From the NCBI GenBank assembly GCA_900553255.1, contig USCI01000047.1, forward strand, positions 1-19,611: DNA of 19,611 nucleotides, read 5' to 3'. A program made the position numbers and the translations under genes. Shown here piece after piece: positions 5,385 to 14,285 of this stretch (position 1 is its first letter; every line of letters starts with the position of its first letter). The notes beneath the pieces were generated by a model. It made no database searches. It saw nothing but the letters and a program-made list of their open reading frames with translations, and was not told where the DNA came from. Origin of the DNA: an uncultured Oscillospiraceae bacterium (GTDB lineage: Bacteria > Bacillota > Clostridia > Oscillospirales > Acutalibacteraceae).

Positions 5385-7706
5385 ATGATTACGCAGGAAA
5401 GGGTTGGTACAGTCATGGCGAAAAAAACAAAAACAGAAGTGACCACCAAATCCCCCACGCGCCAGATGTGGCGGCGTTCGGTCGTCGTGCTGGTAATTCT
5501 TGTGGGTGTCTGTTTTTCCACACTGATCGGCAAGCTGGCGGTACTGCAGATCGTGGAAACCGATGAGTGGCAGAAGCGTGCGGTCTCCCAGCAGATGAGC
5601 GACAGCATCATTTCCGCCAAGCGCGGCGCCATTTATGATACGAATATGAAAAAGCTGGTGGAATCCAGCGACGTCTGGACGGTGATTATGTCGCCGAGCG
5701 ATATACCGGATGAGGCGGCGCGCACCACCATTGCCGACGGGCTGTCCGCGCTGCTTGATGTGGACCGGGAGAGCCTGTACGAGCGCACCGGGAAAACCTA
5801 TTCCCAGTACGAAGTGGTCAAGTCGAAGATCGAACGCTCGCTGATGCTGGAGGTGTCCGACTGGATCACCGAAAACGGGTTTTCCGGGATCATCCGGATC
5901 ATCCAGGACTATAAACGGTATTATCACTACGGGTCCCTTGCTGCGCCGGTTCTTGGATTTACCGGAACCGACGGGTATGGATTGTATGGGCTTGAGGCAA
6001 AATATGAAGACGTAATCGGCGGCAAGCCGGGCCGTATCGTCACGGCGAAAAACGGATGGGGCGACGAAATGCCCACCACCATGAAATACGAAAACACCGT
6101 CGACGCGGAGGACGGCGACAGCCTGGTGCTGACCATTGATGCCACCATCCAGTCGTACGCCGAAAAATATCTCGAGGTGGCGGTGAAGGAAAACGGCTGC
6201 ACCAACCGCGGTGTGGCGATTGTGATGGAGGTGGATACCGGCGCTATTCTGGCAATGGCTACCAAGGGGGATTTCGATCCCAACGAGCCGTTTGAAATTG
6301 CGGATCCGACCGTGGCGGCGGCCATCGCCGAGCTTTCGGGCGATGAAAGGTCCGTTAAGCTCCTCGAGGAACGCCAGAAGCAGTGGGTCAATAAGCCGAT
6401 TGCCGATTACTATGAGCCCGGATCGGTTTTCAAGGTGTTTACCGCCTCGATGGCAATGGAAGAGGGAATCGTTGACGAAAGCAGCACCTTTGACTGCAAC
6501 GGCTATTTCATCCCGCAGGGCGGCAGCATGATGAAGTGCCATGTTTATCCGAACAACCACGGCCATCAGACGCTGTATGAAGCGATTTCACATTCCTGCA
6601 ATCCCGCGTTCATGACCATCGGCACCCGCGTCGGGGCGCACCTGTTCTTCAAATATTACACGGCGTTCGGCTTCACCGAAAAGACCGGCATCGACATGCT
6701 CAGCGAATCCCCGATCACCTCAGCCCTGTACCATCCGGAAAGCGGCGTCAACGGCCTGGGGCCGGTGGAAATCGCGGCCTGCTCGATCGGTCAGACCTTC
6801 AAGATCACCCCGATTCAGATGATTACGGCGCTGTCGGCGGTCGCCAACGGCGGCAAGCTGATGCAGCCGTATGTCGTGCGCCAGATCATCGATTCCGAAG
6901 GCAATGTCAAGGAGAATATCACCCCGACCGTCAAGCGCCAGGTGATTTCAGAGGATACCTCCAACCGGATCTGCGCAATGCTCTCGGATGCGGTCAACAA
7001 GGACGGCGGTTCCAAAAACGCCTACGTCCCCGGCTACCGCGTGGCCGGCAAAACCGGAACGTCGGATAAAACGGATAAGTACAACGAAACCGGCATAAAC
7101 GACGTTGTCGCTTCGTTCGGCGGTTTCGCACCGGCAGACGACCCGAAGGTGGCGGTGCTGGTGCTGCTCGACGAGCCGCAGGTGTCGGTGCGCTATGGCG
7201 GCACCATATCCGCCCCGGTTGCGCAGAAGATCCTCGCCGACACCCTGCCGTATCTCGGCATTGAGCCGAAATACACCGAGGAAGAACTGGCGAACCTGAG
7301 CCGCACGACCCCCAAGGTGGTGGATAAGGAAGTCGCTGCCGCCGAAAACCAGATCAACAACAGCGAGCTTAAGGCGGTTGTGGTAGGCACCGGAACCACA
7401 GTGATCAAACAGGTGCCGGAAGCCGGTAAGGAGATTCCGCGCGGCGGTACGGTGGTTCTGTATACCGATGAGGCCAGTACAAGCAAAACGGTGCAGGTGC
7501 CGAATTTCAAAGGGATGACCGTGTCGCAGGCTAATGCGGCAGCGGCAAACGCGGGGCTGAACATCCAGCTGTCCGGGATCGGGTTATCGACCGGCGAAGC
7601 AACGGCTACCACACAGAGCGTGGAGTACGGCACACAGGTGCCTAAGGGAACCGTCATAACGGTGGATTTCGTCTACGAAGTGGTGGACGACCATGTGGGC
7701 GGGTAG
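5385..7706 (+). CDS. ftsI: Class B penicillin-binding protein, SpoVD/FtsI type, with PASTA domains
   Basis: Septal D,D-transpeptidase that cross-links peptidoglycan with FtsW. The 773-aa protein has a basic cytoplasmic start, one membrane helix at about residues 33-52, a PBP dimer domain (RGAIYDTN near its front), and the transpeptidase domain. The catalytic SVFK is at about 347-350, SCN at 404-406 and KTGT at 556-559. The C-terminus carries two PASTA-like repeats of about 60 residues, the second starting TVQVPNFKGMTVSQA. PASTA and SpoVD-like layout are usual in Clostridia. Only one such PBP is in the cluster, so I assign it the division role; a sporulation-specific role cannot be excluded. 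ATG 5385 follows GGAGAGGA; ATG 5415 is an alternative, and ATG 5343 lies inside the terminator hairpin and is unlikely. Confidence 0.93.
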   Translation: MITQERVGTVMAKKTKTEVTTKSPTRQMWRRSVVVLVILVGVCFSTLIGKLAVLQIVETDEWQKRAVSQQMSDSIISAKRGAIYDTNMKKLVESSDVWTVIMSPSDIPDEAARTTIADGLSALLDVDRESLYERTGKTYSQYEVVKSKIERSLMLEVSDWITENGFSGIIRIIQDYKRYYHYGSLAAPVLGFTGTDGYGLYGLEAKYEDVIGGKPGRIVTAKNGWGDEMPTTMKYENTVDAEDGDSLVLTIDATIQSYAEKYLEVAVKENGCTNRGVAIVMEVDTGAILAMATKGDFDPNEPFEIADPTVAAAIAELSGDERSVKLLEERQKQWVNKPIADYYEPGSVFKVFTASMAMEEGIVDESSTFDCNGYFIPQGGSMMKCHVYPNNHGHQTLYEAISHSCNPAFMTIGTRVGAHLFFKYYTAFGFTEKTGIDMLSESPITSALYHPESGVNGLGPVEIAACSIGQTFKITPIQMITALSAVANGGKLMQPYVVRQIIDSEGNVKENITPTVKRQVISEDTSNRICAMLSDAVNKDGGSKNAYVPGYRVAGKTGTSDKTDKYNETGINDVVASFGGFAPADDPKVAVLVLLDEPQVSVRYGGTISAPVAQKILADTLPYLGIEPKYTEEELANLSRTTPKVVDKEVAAAENQINNSELKAVVVGTGTTVIKQVPEAGKEIPRGGTVVLYTDEASTSKTVQVPNFKGMTVSQANAAAANAGLNIQLSGIGLSTGEATATTQSVEYGTQVPKGTVITVDFVYEVVDDHVGG

Positions 7707-7746
7707 CGTTTCCCCTTCCCCGGCAAGAAAGGAATGAGACAAGGGT

Positions 7747-9183
7747 ATGATGAAGCTGACACGGCTCATGGAGGGCTGCGGTACCGAGTCCGCGGATATT
7801 GAGGTAAAGGGGATCACCTGCGATTCCCGCCGCGTGGAACCCGGCTGGGTGTTTGTCTGCATCAGCGGTACGGCGGTGGACGGCCATCGGTTCGCCGGGC
7901 AGGCGCAAAAGGCCGGCGCGGCGGCGATTGTCTGCGAGAAGGATCTCGGCCTGGAGAATCAACTGCTGGTGCCGTCCACCCGCGTGGCCTGGGCCCACAT
8001 GTGTGCCAACTGGTTCGGCAATCCCGCACGGCGTCTGCATCTTGTGGGCATCACCGGAACCAATGGGAAGACAACCACCTCTTATCTGCTCAAATCCATC
8101 CTGGAAGCGGCCGGACACAAGGTGGGGCTGATCGGGACCATCCAGAACATGATCGGGGACCGTGTGCTGCCGGCAGGGCACACCACGCCGGATCCGTACG
8201 ACCTGCAGAGCATGATGGCGCTGATGGCGGCGGAGGGCTGCAGCTATGCGGTGATGGAGGTGTCGTCCCATGCGCTCGACCAGGACCGCGTGGAGGGGTG
8301 CTGGTATGACGCGGCGGTGTTCACTAACCTGACGCAGGATCATCTGGACTATCATAAGACGATGGAAAATTACCTGGCGGCAAAGAAGCGGCTGTTCCGG
8401 CAGTGCGACAATGCCGTGGTCAACATCGATGACCCGTGGACCGAAAAGCTGTGCGAGGGGCTGACCTGCCCGATTGTCCGGTTTTCGGTGGGCAACGACA
8501 CGGCGGATTATACCGCCCGCAACATCCGGCAGCGGCCGGACGGCGTGGATTTCGAGCTGGTGGCGACCGGCCTGATCCGCCGGGTGCGGCTGAATACGCC
8601 GGGGGCTTTTTCGGTTTACAATGCGCTGGCTGCTGCCTCGGCCGCGCTGTGCCTGGGTGTGCCCTTTGAAACGGTGACCGACGCATTGTGTGCGGCCGGC
8701 GGCGTAAAGGGACGGGCAGAGATCGTGCCGACCGGCCGGGATTTTACGGTGGTGATCGACTATGCCCATACGCCGGACGGCCTGGAAAACATCTGCCGCA
8801 CCCTGCGGGAGTGCAAGCAGGGACGGCTGGTGACGGTGTTCGGCTGCGGCGGCGACCGCGACCGCGGAAAACGGCCCAAAATGGGCGCCATCGCCGCAGA
8901 ATTATCGGATTTCCTGGTCATCACCTCGGATAACCCCCGCACCGAGGAGCCGGGGGCAATCATTGCGGATATCCTGGAGGGCGTGCCGGAGGACGGCACC
9001 CCCTATGTGGTGGTGGAAAACCGGGTGGAGGCCATCCACTGGGCGATTGCCCATGCTCAGCCGGGGGATATTATCCTGCTTGCCGGCAAGGGGCATGAAA
9101 CCTATCAGGTGCTGCAAAGCGGCGTGATCCATCTGGATGAACGGGAAGTCGTGGCCGACGCGCTTAAACAGACCGGAGCGTAA
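7747..9183 (+). CDS. murE: UDP-N-acetylmuramoyl-L-alanyl-D-glutamate-2,6-diaminopimelate ligase
   Basis: ATP-dependent cytoplasmic ligase adding the third amino acid of the stem peptide. The 478-aa chain shows the N-terminal uridine-binding domain, the P-loop GITGTNGKTTTS (about 101-112), and the carbamylated-lysine region with HLDYHKTMENYLAAKKRLF. DNPR is at 395-398. In established MurE comparisons DNPR marks meso-diaminopimelate-adding enzymes, so this organism probably has A1-gamma peptidoglycan. Two adjacent ATGs (7747, 7750) are possible, with AAAGGA upstream. murF, which often follows, is replaced by a 129-nt non-coding gap before mraY. Confidence 0.97.
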   Translation: MMKLTRLMEGCGTESADIEVKGITCDSRRVEPGWVFVCISGTAVDGHRFAGQAQKAGAAAIVCEKDLGLENQLLVPSTRVAWAHMCANWFGNPARRLHLVGITGTNGKTTTSYLLKSILEAAGHKVGLIGTIQNMIGDRVLPAGHTTPDPYDLQSMMALMAAEGCSYAVMEVSSHALDQDRVEGCWYDAAVFTNLTQDHLDYHKTMENYLAAKKRLFRQCDNAVVNIDDPWTEKLCEGLTCPIVRFSVGNDTADYTARNIRQRPDGVDFELVATGLIRRVRLNTPGAFSVYNALAAASAALCLGVPFETVTDALCAAGGVKGRAEIVPTGRDFTVVIDYAHTPDGLENICRTLRECKQGRLVTVFGCGGDRDRGKRPKMGAIAAELSDFLVITSDNPRTEEPGAIIADILEGVPEDGTPYVVVENRVEAIHWAIAHAQPGDIILLAGKGHETYQVLQSGVIHLDEREVVADALKQTGA

Positions 9184-9312
9184 CCCGCTGCGCGGACGGG
9201 TGGAGAATATCCGCCTGCGGCCAGCCGCAGGGGTATGCAGTAAATCAGCAGACGCGGAGAAAAACTCCGGGCGCTGGGGCAAGTTTTCCTTCAGAGAGGG
9301 CGGAACAGGAAA

Positions 9313-10353
9313 ATGAATACCATGACCACCATCACCATAGTGTCGCTGACGGCGTTTGTGTCGTTTCTGCTCACGGCGGTATTGGGACGCTGGCTTGTGC
9401 CGATGCTCCATAGGCTGAAATTCGGCCAGACCATCCGGGACATCGGCCCCGCGTGGCACAAAAATAAACAGGGCACCCCCACAATGGGCGGCATTATGTT
9501 CGCGCTGGGCATGGTTGTCACGCTGGTCGTGGCAATCGTGGTATGTGAGCTGTTCCTGCCGGTCAAGATTTTCCGCGAGGGTACCGAGGGGAATATTGTC
9601 AATTCCCTGACGAGCACCCGGCTGGTCGCCGGCGTCCTGCTGGCCCTGTTCTGCGGGATGATCGGCTTTATCGACGATTATATCAAGGTGGTCAAAAAGC
9701 GCAATCTGGGCCTGACCGAAAAGCAGAAGCTGTTTTTGCAGCTGGTGGTGGCGCTGGCCTACGCCATGTCGCTGTATATGGCCGGGGGAACAGGGGTGTA
9801 CATCCCCGTGCTCGGCGAGGTGGATTTCGGTCTGTGGTTCATTCCCTTCTGCATGCTTGTGGTGGTCAGCGCAACAAATGCGGTCAACCTGACCGACGGC
9901 ATTGACGGCCTGTGCGGAATGGTCAGCTTTGTGGTGGCGTTGTTTTTCCTTATCGCGGCGGGCATCACCGGATATTTCGGCATGAGCCTTGCCTCGGCCG
10001 CGTTCGCCGGTGCACTGGCCGGCTTCCTGGTGTGGAACCTGCATCCTGCCAGGGTGTTCATGGGCGATACCGGTTCGCTGATGATCGGCGGCATGCTCTG
10101 CGCGCTGGCCTTCGGTATCGGCCGGCCGCTTCTTCTGCTGCCGGCAGGCATCGTATACATCATCGAAACCCTCTCGGTGATCCTGCAGGTGACCTATTTC
10201 AAGCTGACCCACGGCAAGCGTCTGTTTAAAATGAGCCCGCTGCATCATCACTTTGAAATGTCCGGCTGGAGCGAGAACAAAATTGTCCTGGTCTTTTCGT
10301 TTATCGCCCTGATCGGCTGCATAGGGGCCTTGCTGCTGGTTTTTTACGCATAA
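9313..10353 (+). CDS. mraY: Phospho-N-acetylmuramoyl-pentapeptide-transferase
   Basis: Polytopic membrane enzyme that transfers phospho-MurNAc-pentapeptide to undecaprenyl phosphate, making lipid I. Length is 346 aa with about ten hydrophobic helices. Active-site residues are visible: D121-D122 in GFIDDYIKV, D195 and D198 in NAVNLTDGIDGL, and H311-H313 in PLHHHFEMSGWSE. The N-terminal KFGQTIRDIGPAWHKNKQGT and PTMGG are family hallmarks. AGGAAA precedes the ATG. The upstream gap (9184-9312) contains two small hairpins (CCTGCGG/CCGCAGG at 9214-9231, CGGAG/CTCCG at 9255-9269) without T-runs. Confidence 0.97.
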   Translation: MNTMTTITIVSLTAFVSFLLTAVLGRWLVPMLHRLKFGQTIRDIGPAWHKNKQGTPTMGGIMFALGMVVTLVVAIVVCELFLPVKIFREGTEGNIVNSLTSTRLVAGVLLALFCGMIGFIDDYIKVVKKRNLGLTEKQKLFLQLVVALAYAMSLYMAGGTGVYIPVLGEVDFGLWFIPFCMLVVVSATNAVNLTDGIDGLCGMVSFVVALFFLIAAGITGYFGMSLASAAFAGALAGFLVWNLHPARVFMGDTGSLMIGGMLCALAFGIGRPLLLLPAGIVYIIETLSVILQVTYFKLTHGKRLFKMSPLHHHFEMSGWSENKIVLVFSFIALIGCIGALLLVFYA

Positions 10354-10421
10354 TTTCGCCGGTTCGCCGTATACTGTAAAAAGCAGGTAGCCGCTAATTC
10401 TCACGGAAAGGAGGGAGCCGT

Positions 10422-11597
10422 ATGGCCTCGTCACCGCTGGCCTCCCGTTCGGCCTCCGCAGCTTCAGACAAACCCAAAAGAAAATGGCACATTTTTTCCC
10501 TCGCCAACGGCTTCGACATGCCTTTCCTGATTATTCTTCTGCTGATCCTGGTGGTCGGGCTGATCTGCCAGTATTCTGCAAGCTATCCGTACGCCTATTA
10601 CTGGAGTGACGGCGACAGCTATTTTTACATCCGCAAGCAGGTGATGTTTGCACTGCTGGGCGTAGCAGCGATGCTGATTATTTCCACGGTGGATTACCAT
10701 ATCCTGCATTATTTCGCGATACCGGCGATGGTGATTTCCTGGGTGCTGCTGGTGATTGTGCTGTTTTCCGGATCGGATGTACGCCGGTGGATCCGGCTGC
10801 CCGGGATTCAGTTCCAGCCTTCGGAAATCGCCAAGTTTGCGCTGATCCTCCTCTTTGCGCACCTGATATCCCTGAACCATAAAAAGATGAAAACCTTCAC
10901 ACGGGGATATCTGCCGTTTATCCTGATTTTAGGGATCACCTGCGGCCTGGTGGTGATCGAGCCGCACCTGTCCGGCACCATGCTGCTGCTGGCGATCGGC
11001 CTGATTATGATGTATGTCGGCGGTACGCGGCTTGTTTATCTGCTGGGCACGATGGGGCTCGGTATCGGTGCGGTGGTGTACATGGTCGTATTCCGCGGCT
11101 ATGAGCAGGACCGTATCAACGTATGGCTGCATCCGTTTGAGGCCTATGCGGCCAACCGGGATGAGGCGTGGCAGACCATCCAGTCGCTTTATGCCATCGG
11201 TTCCGGCGGCCTGATGGGACAAGGGCTGGGCAATTCCCGGCAAAAGCATATGTTCCTCCCGGAGCCTCACAACGATTTTATTTTTGCGGTCGTGTGCGAG
11301 GAAATGGGCTTTATCGGTGCGGTGCTGGTGATCCTGTTGTTTGCGCTGCTGGTGTGGCGCGGCATTACAATCGGCATGAAATCCCCCGACAAATTCGGTT
11401 CGTTGCTGGCGATCGGCCTGACCGCTCAGGTCGGCGTACAGGTCATCCTCAATATCGCGGTGGTGAGCAATACCATTCCTAACACCGGCATCAGCCTGCC
11501 GTTTTTCAGTTATGGCGGCACCTCCCTGGTCATGCTGCTGGCCCAGATGGGCGTGGTGCTGGCCATATCCCGGCACAGTCGGGCAGAGAAGGGGTAG
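10422..11597 (+). CDS. ftsW: SEDS peptidoglycan glycosyltransferase FtsW/SpoVE
   Basis: Membrane polymerase that links lipid II into glycan strands at the septum, working with the class B PBP encoded upstream. The 391-aa protein has about ten membrane helices. SEDS signatures are RWIRLPGIQFQPSEIAK, LPEPHNDFIFAVVCEEMG (its Asp matches the catalytic Asp of FtsW/RodA) and the C-terminal PFFSYGGTS. AAAGGAGG six nt before the ATG at 10422 is a strong ribosome site. In sporulating Firmicutes the dcw-encoded copy may be the sporulation paralogue SpoVE; with no second copy in view I use ftsW. Confidence 0.93.
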   Translation: MASSPLASRSASAASDKPKRKWHIFSLANGFDMPFLIILLLILVVGLICQYSASYPYAYYWSDGDSYFYIRKQVMFALLGVAAMLIISTVDYHILHYFAIPAMVISWVLLVIVLFSGSDVRRWIRLPGIQFQPSEIAKFALILLFAHLISLNHKKMKTFTRGYLPFILILGITCGLVVIEPHLSGTMLLLAIGLIMMYVGGTRLVYLLGTMGLGIGAVVYMVVFRGYEQDRINVWLHPFEAYAANRDEAWQTIQSLYAIGSGGLMGQGLGNSRQKHMFLPEPHNDFIFAVVCEEMGFIGAVLVILLFALLVWRGITIGMKSPDKFGSLLAIGLTAQVGVQVILNIAVVSNTIPNTGISLPFFSYGGTSLVMLLAQMGVVLAISRHSRAEKG

Positions 11598-11662
11598 CGA
11601 GGCCGGAATTATCGTTCACGGCCGTCCGGGAAAAGAAATAGTCCACAAAAACCGATTGCGAT

Positions 11663-11690
11663 GCCCCGCGGCATGGCCGCGGGGCTTTTT
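11663..11690 (+). terminator. Intrinsic terminator between ftsW and murG
   Basis: A perfect 10-bp G/C stem (11663-11672 with 11676-11685), ATG loop and five T residues. Only 39 nt remain to the murG start, too few for a downstream promoter, so it should act as an attenuator unless it is read through. Confidence 0.8.
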
Positions 11691-11729
11691 CATGAGGGCC
11701 ATACATATCAACTGAAGGGGGTACAGCCG

Positions 11730-12857
11730 GTGCGTGTATTGATGACAGGCGGCGGCACCGCAGGACATATCAACCCGGCGCTCGCAATTGCCGACAAAAT
11801 CCGCCGGGAGCAGCCGGACACGGAGTTCCTGTTTGTCGGTGCAAAGGGACGGATGGAGACGCGTCTGGTGCCGGAGGCGGGCTATGTTATCCGTACGGTG
11901 GACGTGCGGGGGTTCCAGCGGCGGCTATCGCTGAAAAATGTCGGGCGCAACGTTTCCGCGGCCGTTCATGCGGTGACCGCCGGTTCGGCATGCGCCAAAA
12001 TTATTCGGGAGTTCCGGCCGGATATCGCCATCGGTACCGGCGGCTACGTCAGCGGGCCGATCCTGCGCAAGGCGGCCAAAATGGGCATTCCGGTACTGCT
12101 GCATGAGTCGAATGCGTTTCCCGGCATGACGGTAAAAATGCTCGCCAAAAACGCGGCAGCGGTTATGCTGGCCGATGAGGCGGCGAAAAAATATCTGCCG
12201 GAGGGCTGCCGCACGGTGGTTACCGGCAATCCGATCCGCCCGGATTTCCTGCAGTACGACCGGGAACAGGCCCGGAGGGAGCTGAGAATGGATTCCCGGC
12301 CGCTGGTGCTCTCTTTCGGCGGCAGCCTCGGTGCGGAGCGCATCAACCGGGCGATGGCCGAGGTTCTGGAGCGAAGCTTTCGCGCGGGGGATGTGCAGCA
12401 TATTCACGCCACCGGCAGCAGCGGCTGGGAAACGTACAGCAAACTTCTGCAGGAAAAGGGTGTGCCTCTTGACGGAAACGGGTTCAGTGTGCGAGAATAT
12501 ATAAAGGACATGCCGCGTTGTATGGCGGCCGCCGATCTGGTGGTCTGCCGCTGCGGGGCGATGACCTTAAGCGAACTGCCCGCTGCCGGTAAGCCGGCGG
12601 TGCTTATCCCGTCCCCCAATGTGGCGGAAAATCATCAGTACCACAACGCGATGGCGCTCGTAAGGCGCGGGGCGGCGGTCTGCATCGAGGAGAAGGATCT
12701 CACCGTTGACCGGCTGTGGGAGGCAATCCGGGAGATCGTACTTTCACCGGAAAAACGACAGGAAATGGGCGATAACGCCCGGAAAGCCGCGATTCTGGAC
12801 GCGGACGACCGGATTTATGCGGTTATCCGGGAAACGCTCGCCGGCGCGAAAAAATAG
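11730..12857 (+). CDS. murG: UDP-N-acetylglucosamine-N-acetylmuramyl-(pentapeptide) pyrophosphoryl-undecaprenol GlcNAc transferase
   Basis: Membrane-associated GT-B glycosyltransferase that converts lipid I to lipid II. The 375-aa protein starts VRVLMTGGGTAGHINPA, the G-loop with the conserved His. It also shows GTGGYVSGP, the HESNAFPG loop, FGGSLGAERIN, and the donor-binding end (CRCGAMTLSELPAAGKPAVLIPSPNVAENHQ region). The GTG at 11730 is chosen because AAGGGGGT lies 7 nt upstream and the family starts right at this beta strand. A longer frame from ATG 11661 would translate the terminator hairpin and is rejected. Confidence 0.97.
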   Translation: MRVLMTGGGTAGHINPALAIADKIRREQPDTEFLFVGAKGRMETRLVPEAGYVIRTVDVRGFQRRLSLKNVGRNVSAAVHAVTAGSACAKIIREFRPDIAIGTGGYVSGPILRKAAKMGIPVLLHESNAFPGMTVKMLAKNAAAVMLADEAAKKYLPEGCRTVVTGNPIRPDFLQYDREQARRELRMDSRPLVLSFGGSLGAERINRAMAEVLERSFRAGDVQHIHATGSSGWETYSKLLQEKGVPLDGNGFSVREYIKDMPRCMAAADLVVCRCGAMTLSELPAAGKPAVLIPSPNVAENHQYHNAMALVRRGAAVCIEEKDLTVDRLWEAIREIVLSPEKRQEMGDNARKAAILDADDRIYAVIRETLAGAKK

Positions 12858-12870
12858 AATACATCTCTCC

Positions 12871-12898
12871 GGCCGTCCGCTTGGTCCGGCCCCTTTTT
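12871..12898 (+). terminator. Weak terminator-like hairpin between murG and murA
   Basis: GGCCG (12871-12875) pairs with CGGCC (12887-12891), with a small inner CC/GG pairing, then CC and five T residues. It is weaker than the other terminators here. Confidence 0.4.
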
Positions 12899-12970
12899 CA
12901 CCACCTGCTGCCATACGGCATAGGATGGTTTTGCAGGGATTGGGGCTTCGGTGTCGGCCCCTGTCCGTAT

Positions 12971-13003
12971 ACGGCGGGGGATCACCCCGCGACGAAGGGG
13001 TGT
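12971..13003 (+). promoter_or_regulatory. Alternative hairpins at the murA ribosome site
   Basis: CGGGG (12975-12979) can pair with CCCCG (12985-12989). The same C-run can instead pair, as CACCCC (12983-12988), with GGGGTG (12997-13002), which is the murA ribosome site. The two foldings exclude each other. Regulation is inference only. Confidence 0.3.
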
Positions 13004-13008
13004 GTGAC

Positions 13009-14265
13009 ATGGCGAAACTGATGATCGAGGGACTACATAAACTCGATGGCGAGATCGCAATTCACGGGGCCAAAAACGGTGCGCTGCCGATCCTGGCCGC
13101 TACGCTGCTGGCCGACGGGACGAGCGAGATCAGCAACTGTCCCGCGCTGTCGGACGTCCGGGCCTCGGTGGCCATACTGCGCTGCCTGGGCTGCCGGGTG
13201 GAGCAGGAAAAAAACTGTGTCAGGGTGGATCCCTCCGGCATGAACCGCAGCAGCGTCCCGGACAGCCTGATGCGGGAAATGCGCTCGTCCATCGTCTTTC
13301 TCGGTGCAATCGCCGCACGGGCCGGCGCGGCGCAGATGTCATTTCCCGGCGGCTGCGAGCTCGGGCCGCGGCCGATTGATCTGCACCTGTCTGCGCTGCG
13401 CAAGCTGGGTCTGGTGATCGAGGAGGAGGGCGGCCGGCTTAACTGCCGGGTGCCCGGCCGCCTCAGGGGGGCAACCATTACGCTGGCCATGCCGAGCGTG
13501 GGCGCAACCGAGAACATACTGCTGGCCGCGGCGACGGCGGAAGGCACCACCGTGATCGTCAATGCGGCGCGGGAACCGGAAATCAGCGATCTCTGCGATT
13601 ATCTGAACGCCTGCGGGGCGCATATCGCGGGCGCGGGGGAAGGGACAATCACCATCGAAGGGGTCGAGCGCCTCCACGGCTGCCGGCACAGCGTAATCCC
13701 CGACCGCATCGAGCTGGCTACCTATATGGCGGCGGCAGCGGTGACCGGAGGCCGGCTGCTGCTGCGCGGGATTTGTCCGGTGCATGCGGCGGCGGTGCTG
13801 CCGGTGTTTGAGGAGGCCGGCTGCCGGCTGGATGTGCGCAGCCGGGAGCTGCTCATCGAGGCGCCCGAACGGCTGCATGCGCTGCAGACCGTCCGCACCA
13901 TGCCGTATCCGGGCTTTCCCACCGATGCGCAGGCGCCGGTTATGGCGATGGCTTGTGTGGGACAGGGGACGAGCGTATTTGTGGAAACGATTTTTGAAAA
14001 CCGTTTCCGCCATGTGGATGAGCTTACCCGGATGGGCGCCCGTATCAAGGTCGAGGGCCGCATGGCGGTGGTGGAGGGGATTCCCCGGCTGTCCGGCGCA
14101 CAGGTGATGTGCACCGATCTGCGCGGCGGCGCCGCGCTGGTTATCGCGGGGCTGGCGGCCTCCGGTGTGACCGAGATTACCGATCTGCAGCATATTGACC
14201 GTGGTTACGAAAATATAGAAGCGTGCCTTGCGGGTGCGGGTGCCGTGATCCGCAGAGGAGAATAA
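13009..14265 (+). CDS. murA: UDP-N-acetylglucosamine 1-carboxyvinyltransferase
   Basis: First committed enzyme of peptidoglycan precursor synthesis: transfers enolpyruvate from PEP to UDP-GlcNAc in the cytoplasm. The 418-aa protein has K22-N23 in HGAKNGALP, R92 in MRSSI, and the loop FPGGCELG with C116. That Cys is the residue alkylated by fosfomycin in sensitive enzymes. The late TDLRGGAALVIAGLAA and HIDRGYENIE are also diagnostic. The ATG at 13009 follows AAGGGGTG by about 7 nt; a longer open frame overlapping murG is not supported. It sits where murB or murC often lies in other Firmicutes. ftsQ follows after 20 nt. Confidence 0.97.
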   Translation: MAKLMIEGLHKLDGEIAIHGAKNGALPILAATLLADGTSEISNCPALSDVRASVAILRCLGCRVEQEKNCVRVDPSGMNRSSVPDSLMREMRSSIVFLGAIAARAGAAQMSFPGGCELGPRPIDLHLSALRKLGLVIEEEGGRLNCRVPGRLRGATITLAMPSVGATENILLAAATAEGTTVIVNAAREPEISDLCDYLNACGAHIAGAGEGTITIEGVERLHGCRHSVIPDRIELATYMAAAAVTGGRLLLRGICPVHAAAVLPVFEEAGCRLDVRSRELLIEAPERLHALQTVRTMPYPGFPTDAQAPVMAMACVGQGTSVFVETIFENRFRHVDELTRMGARIKVEGRMAVVEGIPRLSGAQVMCTDLRGGAALVIAGLAASGVTEITDLQHIDRGYENIEACLAGAGAVIRRGE

Positions 14266-14285
14266 TTCGGGACGGAGACTGGCAG

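Noticed and set aside
8902..10434. Very long open frames on the minus strand opposite murE/mraY, and similarly opposite the PBP, ftsZ and corA genes.
   Set aside because: They are antisense shadows of GC-rich genes: His/Gln/Arg-rich, without family motifs or ribosome sites.
11661..11729. Start of MurG at ATG 11661.
   Set aside because: This ATG lies inside the terminator stem and lacks a ribosome site; GTG 11730 has one at the right distance.
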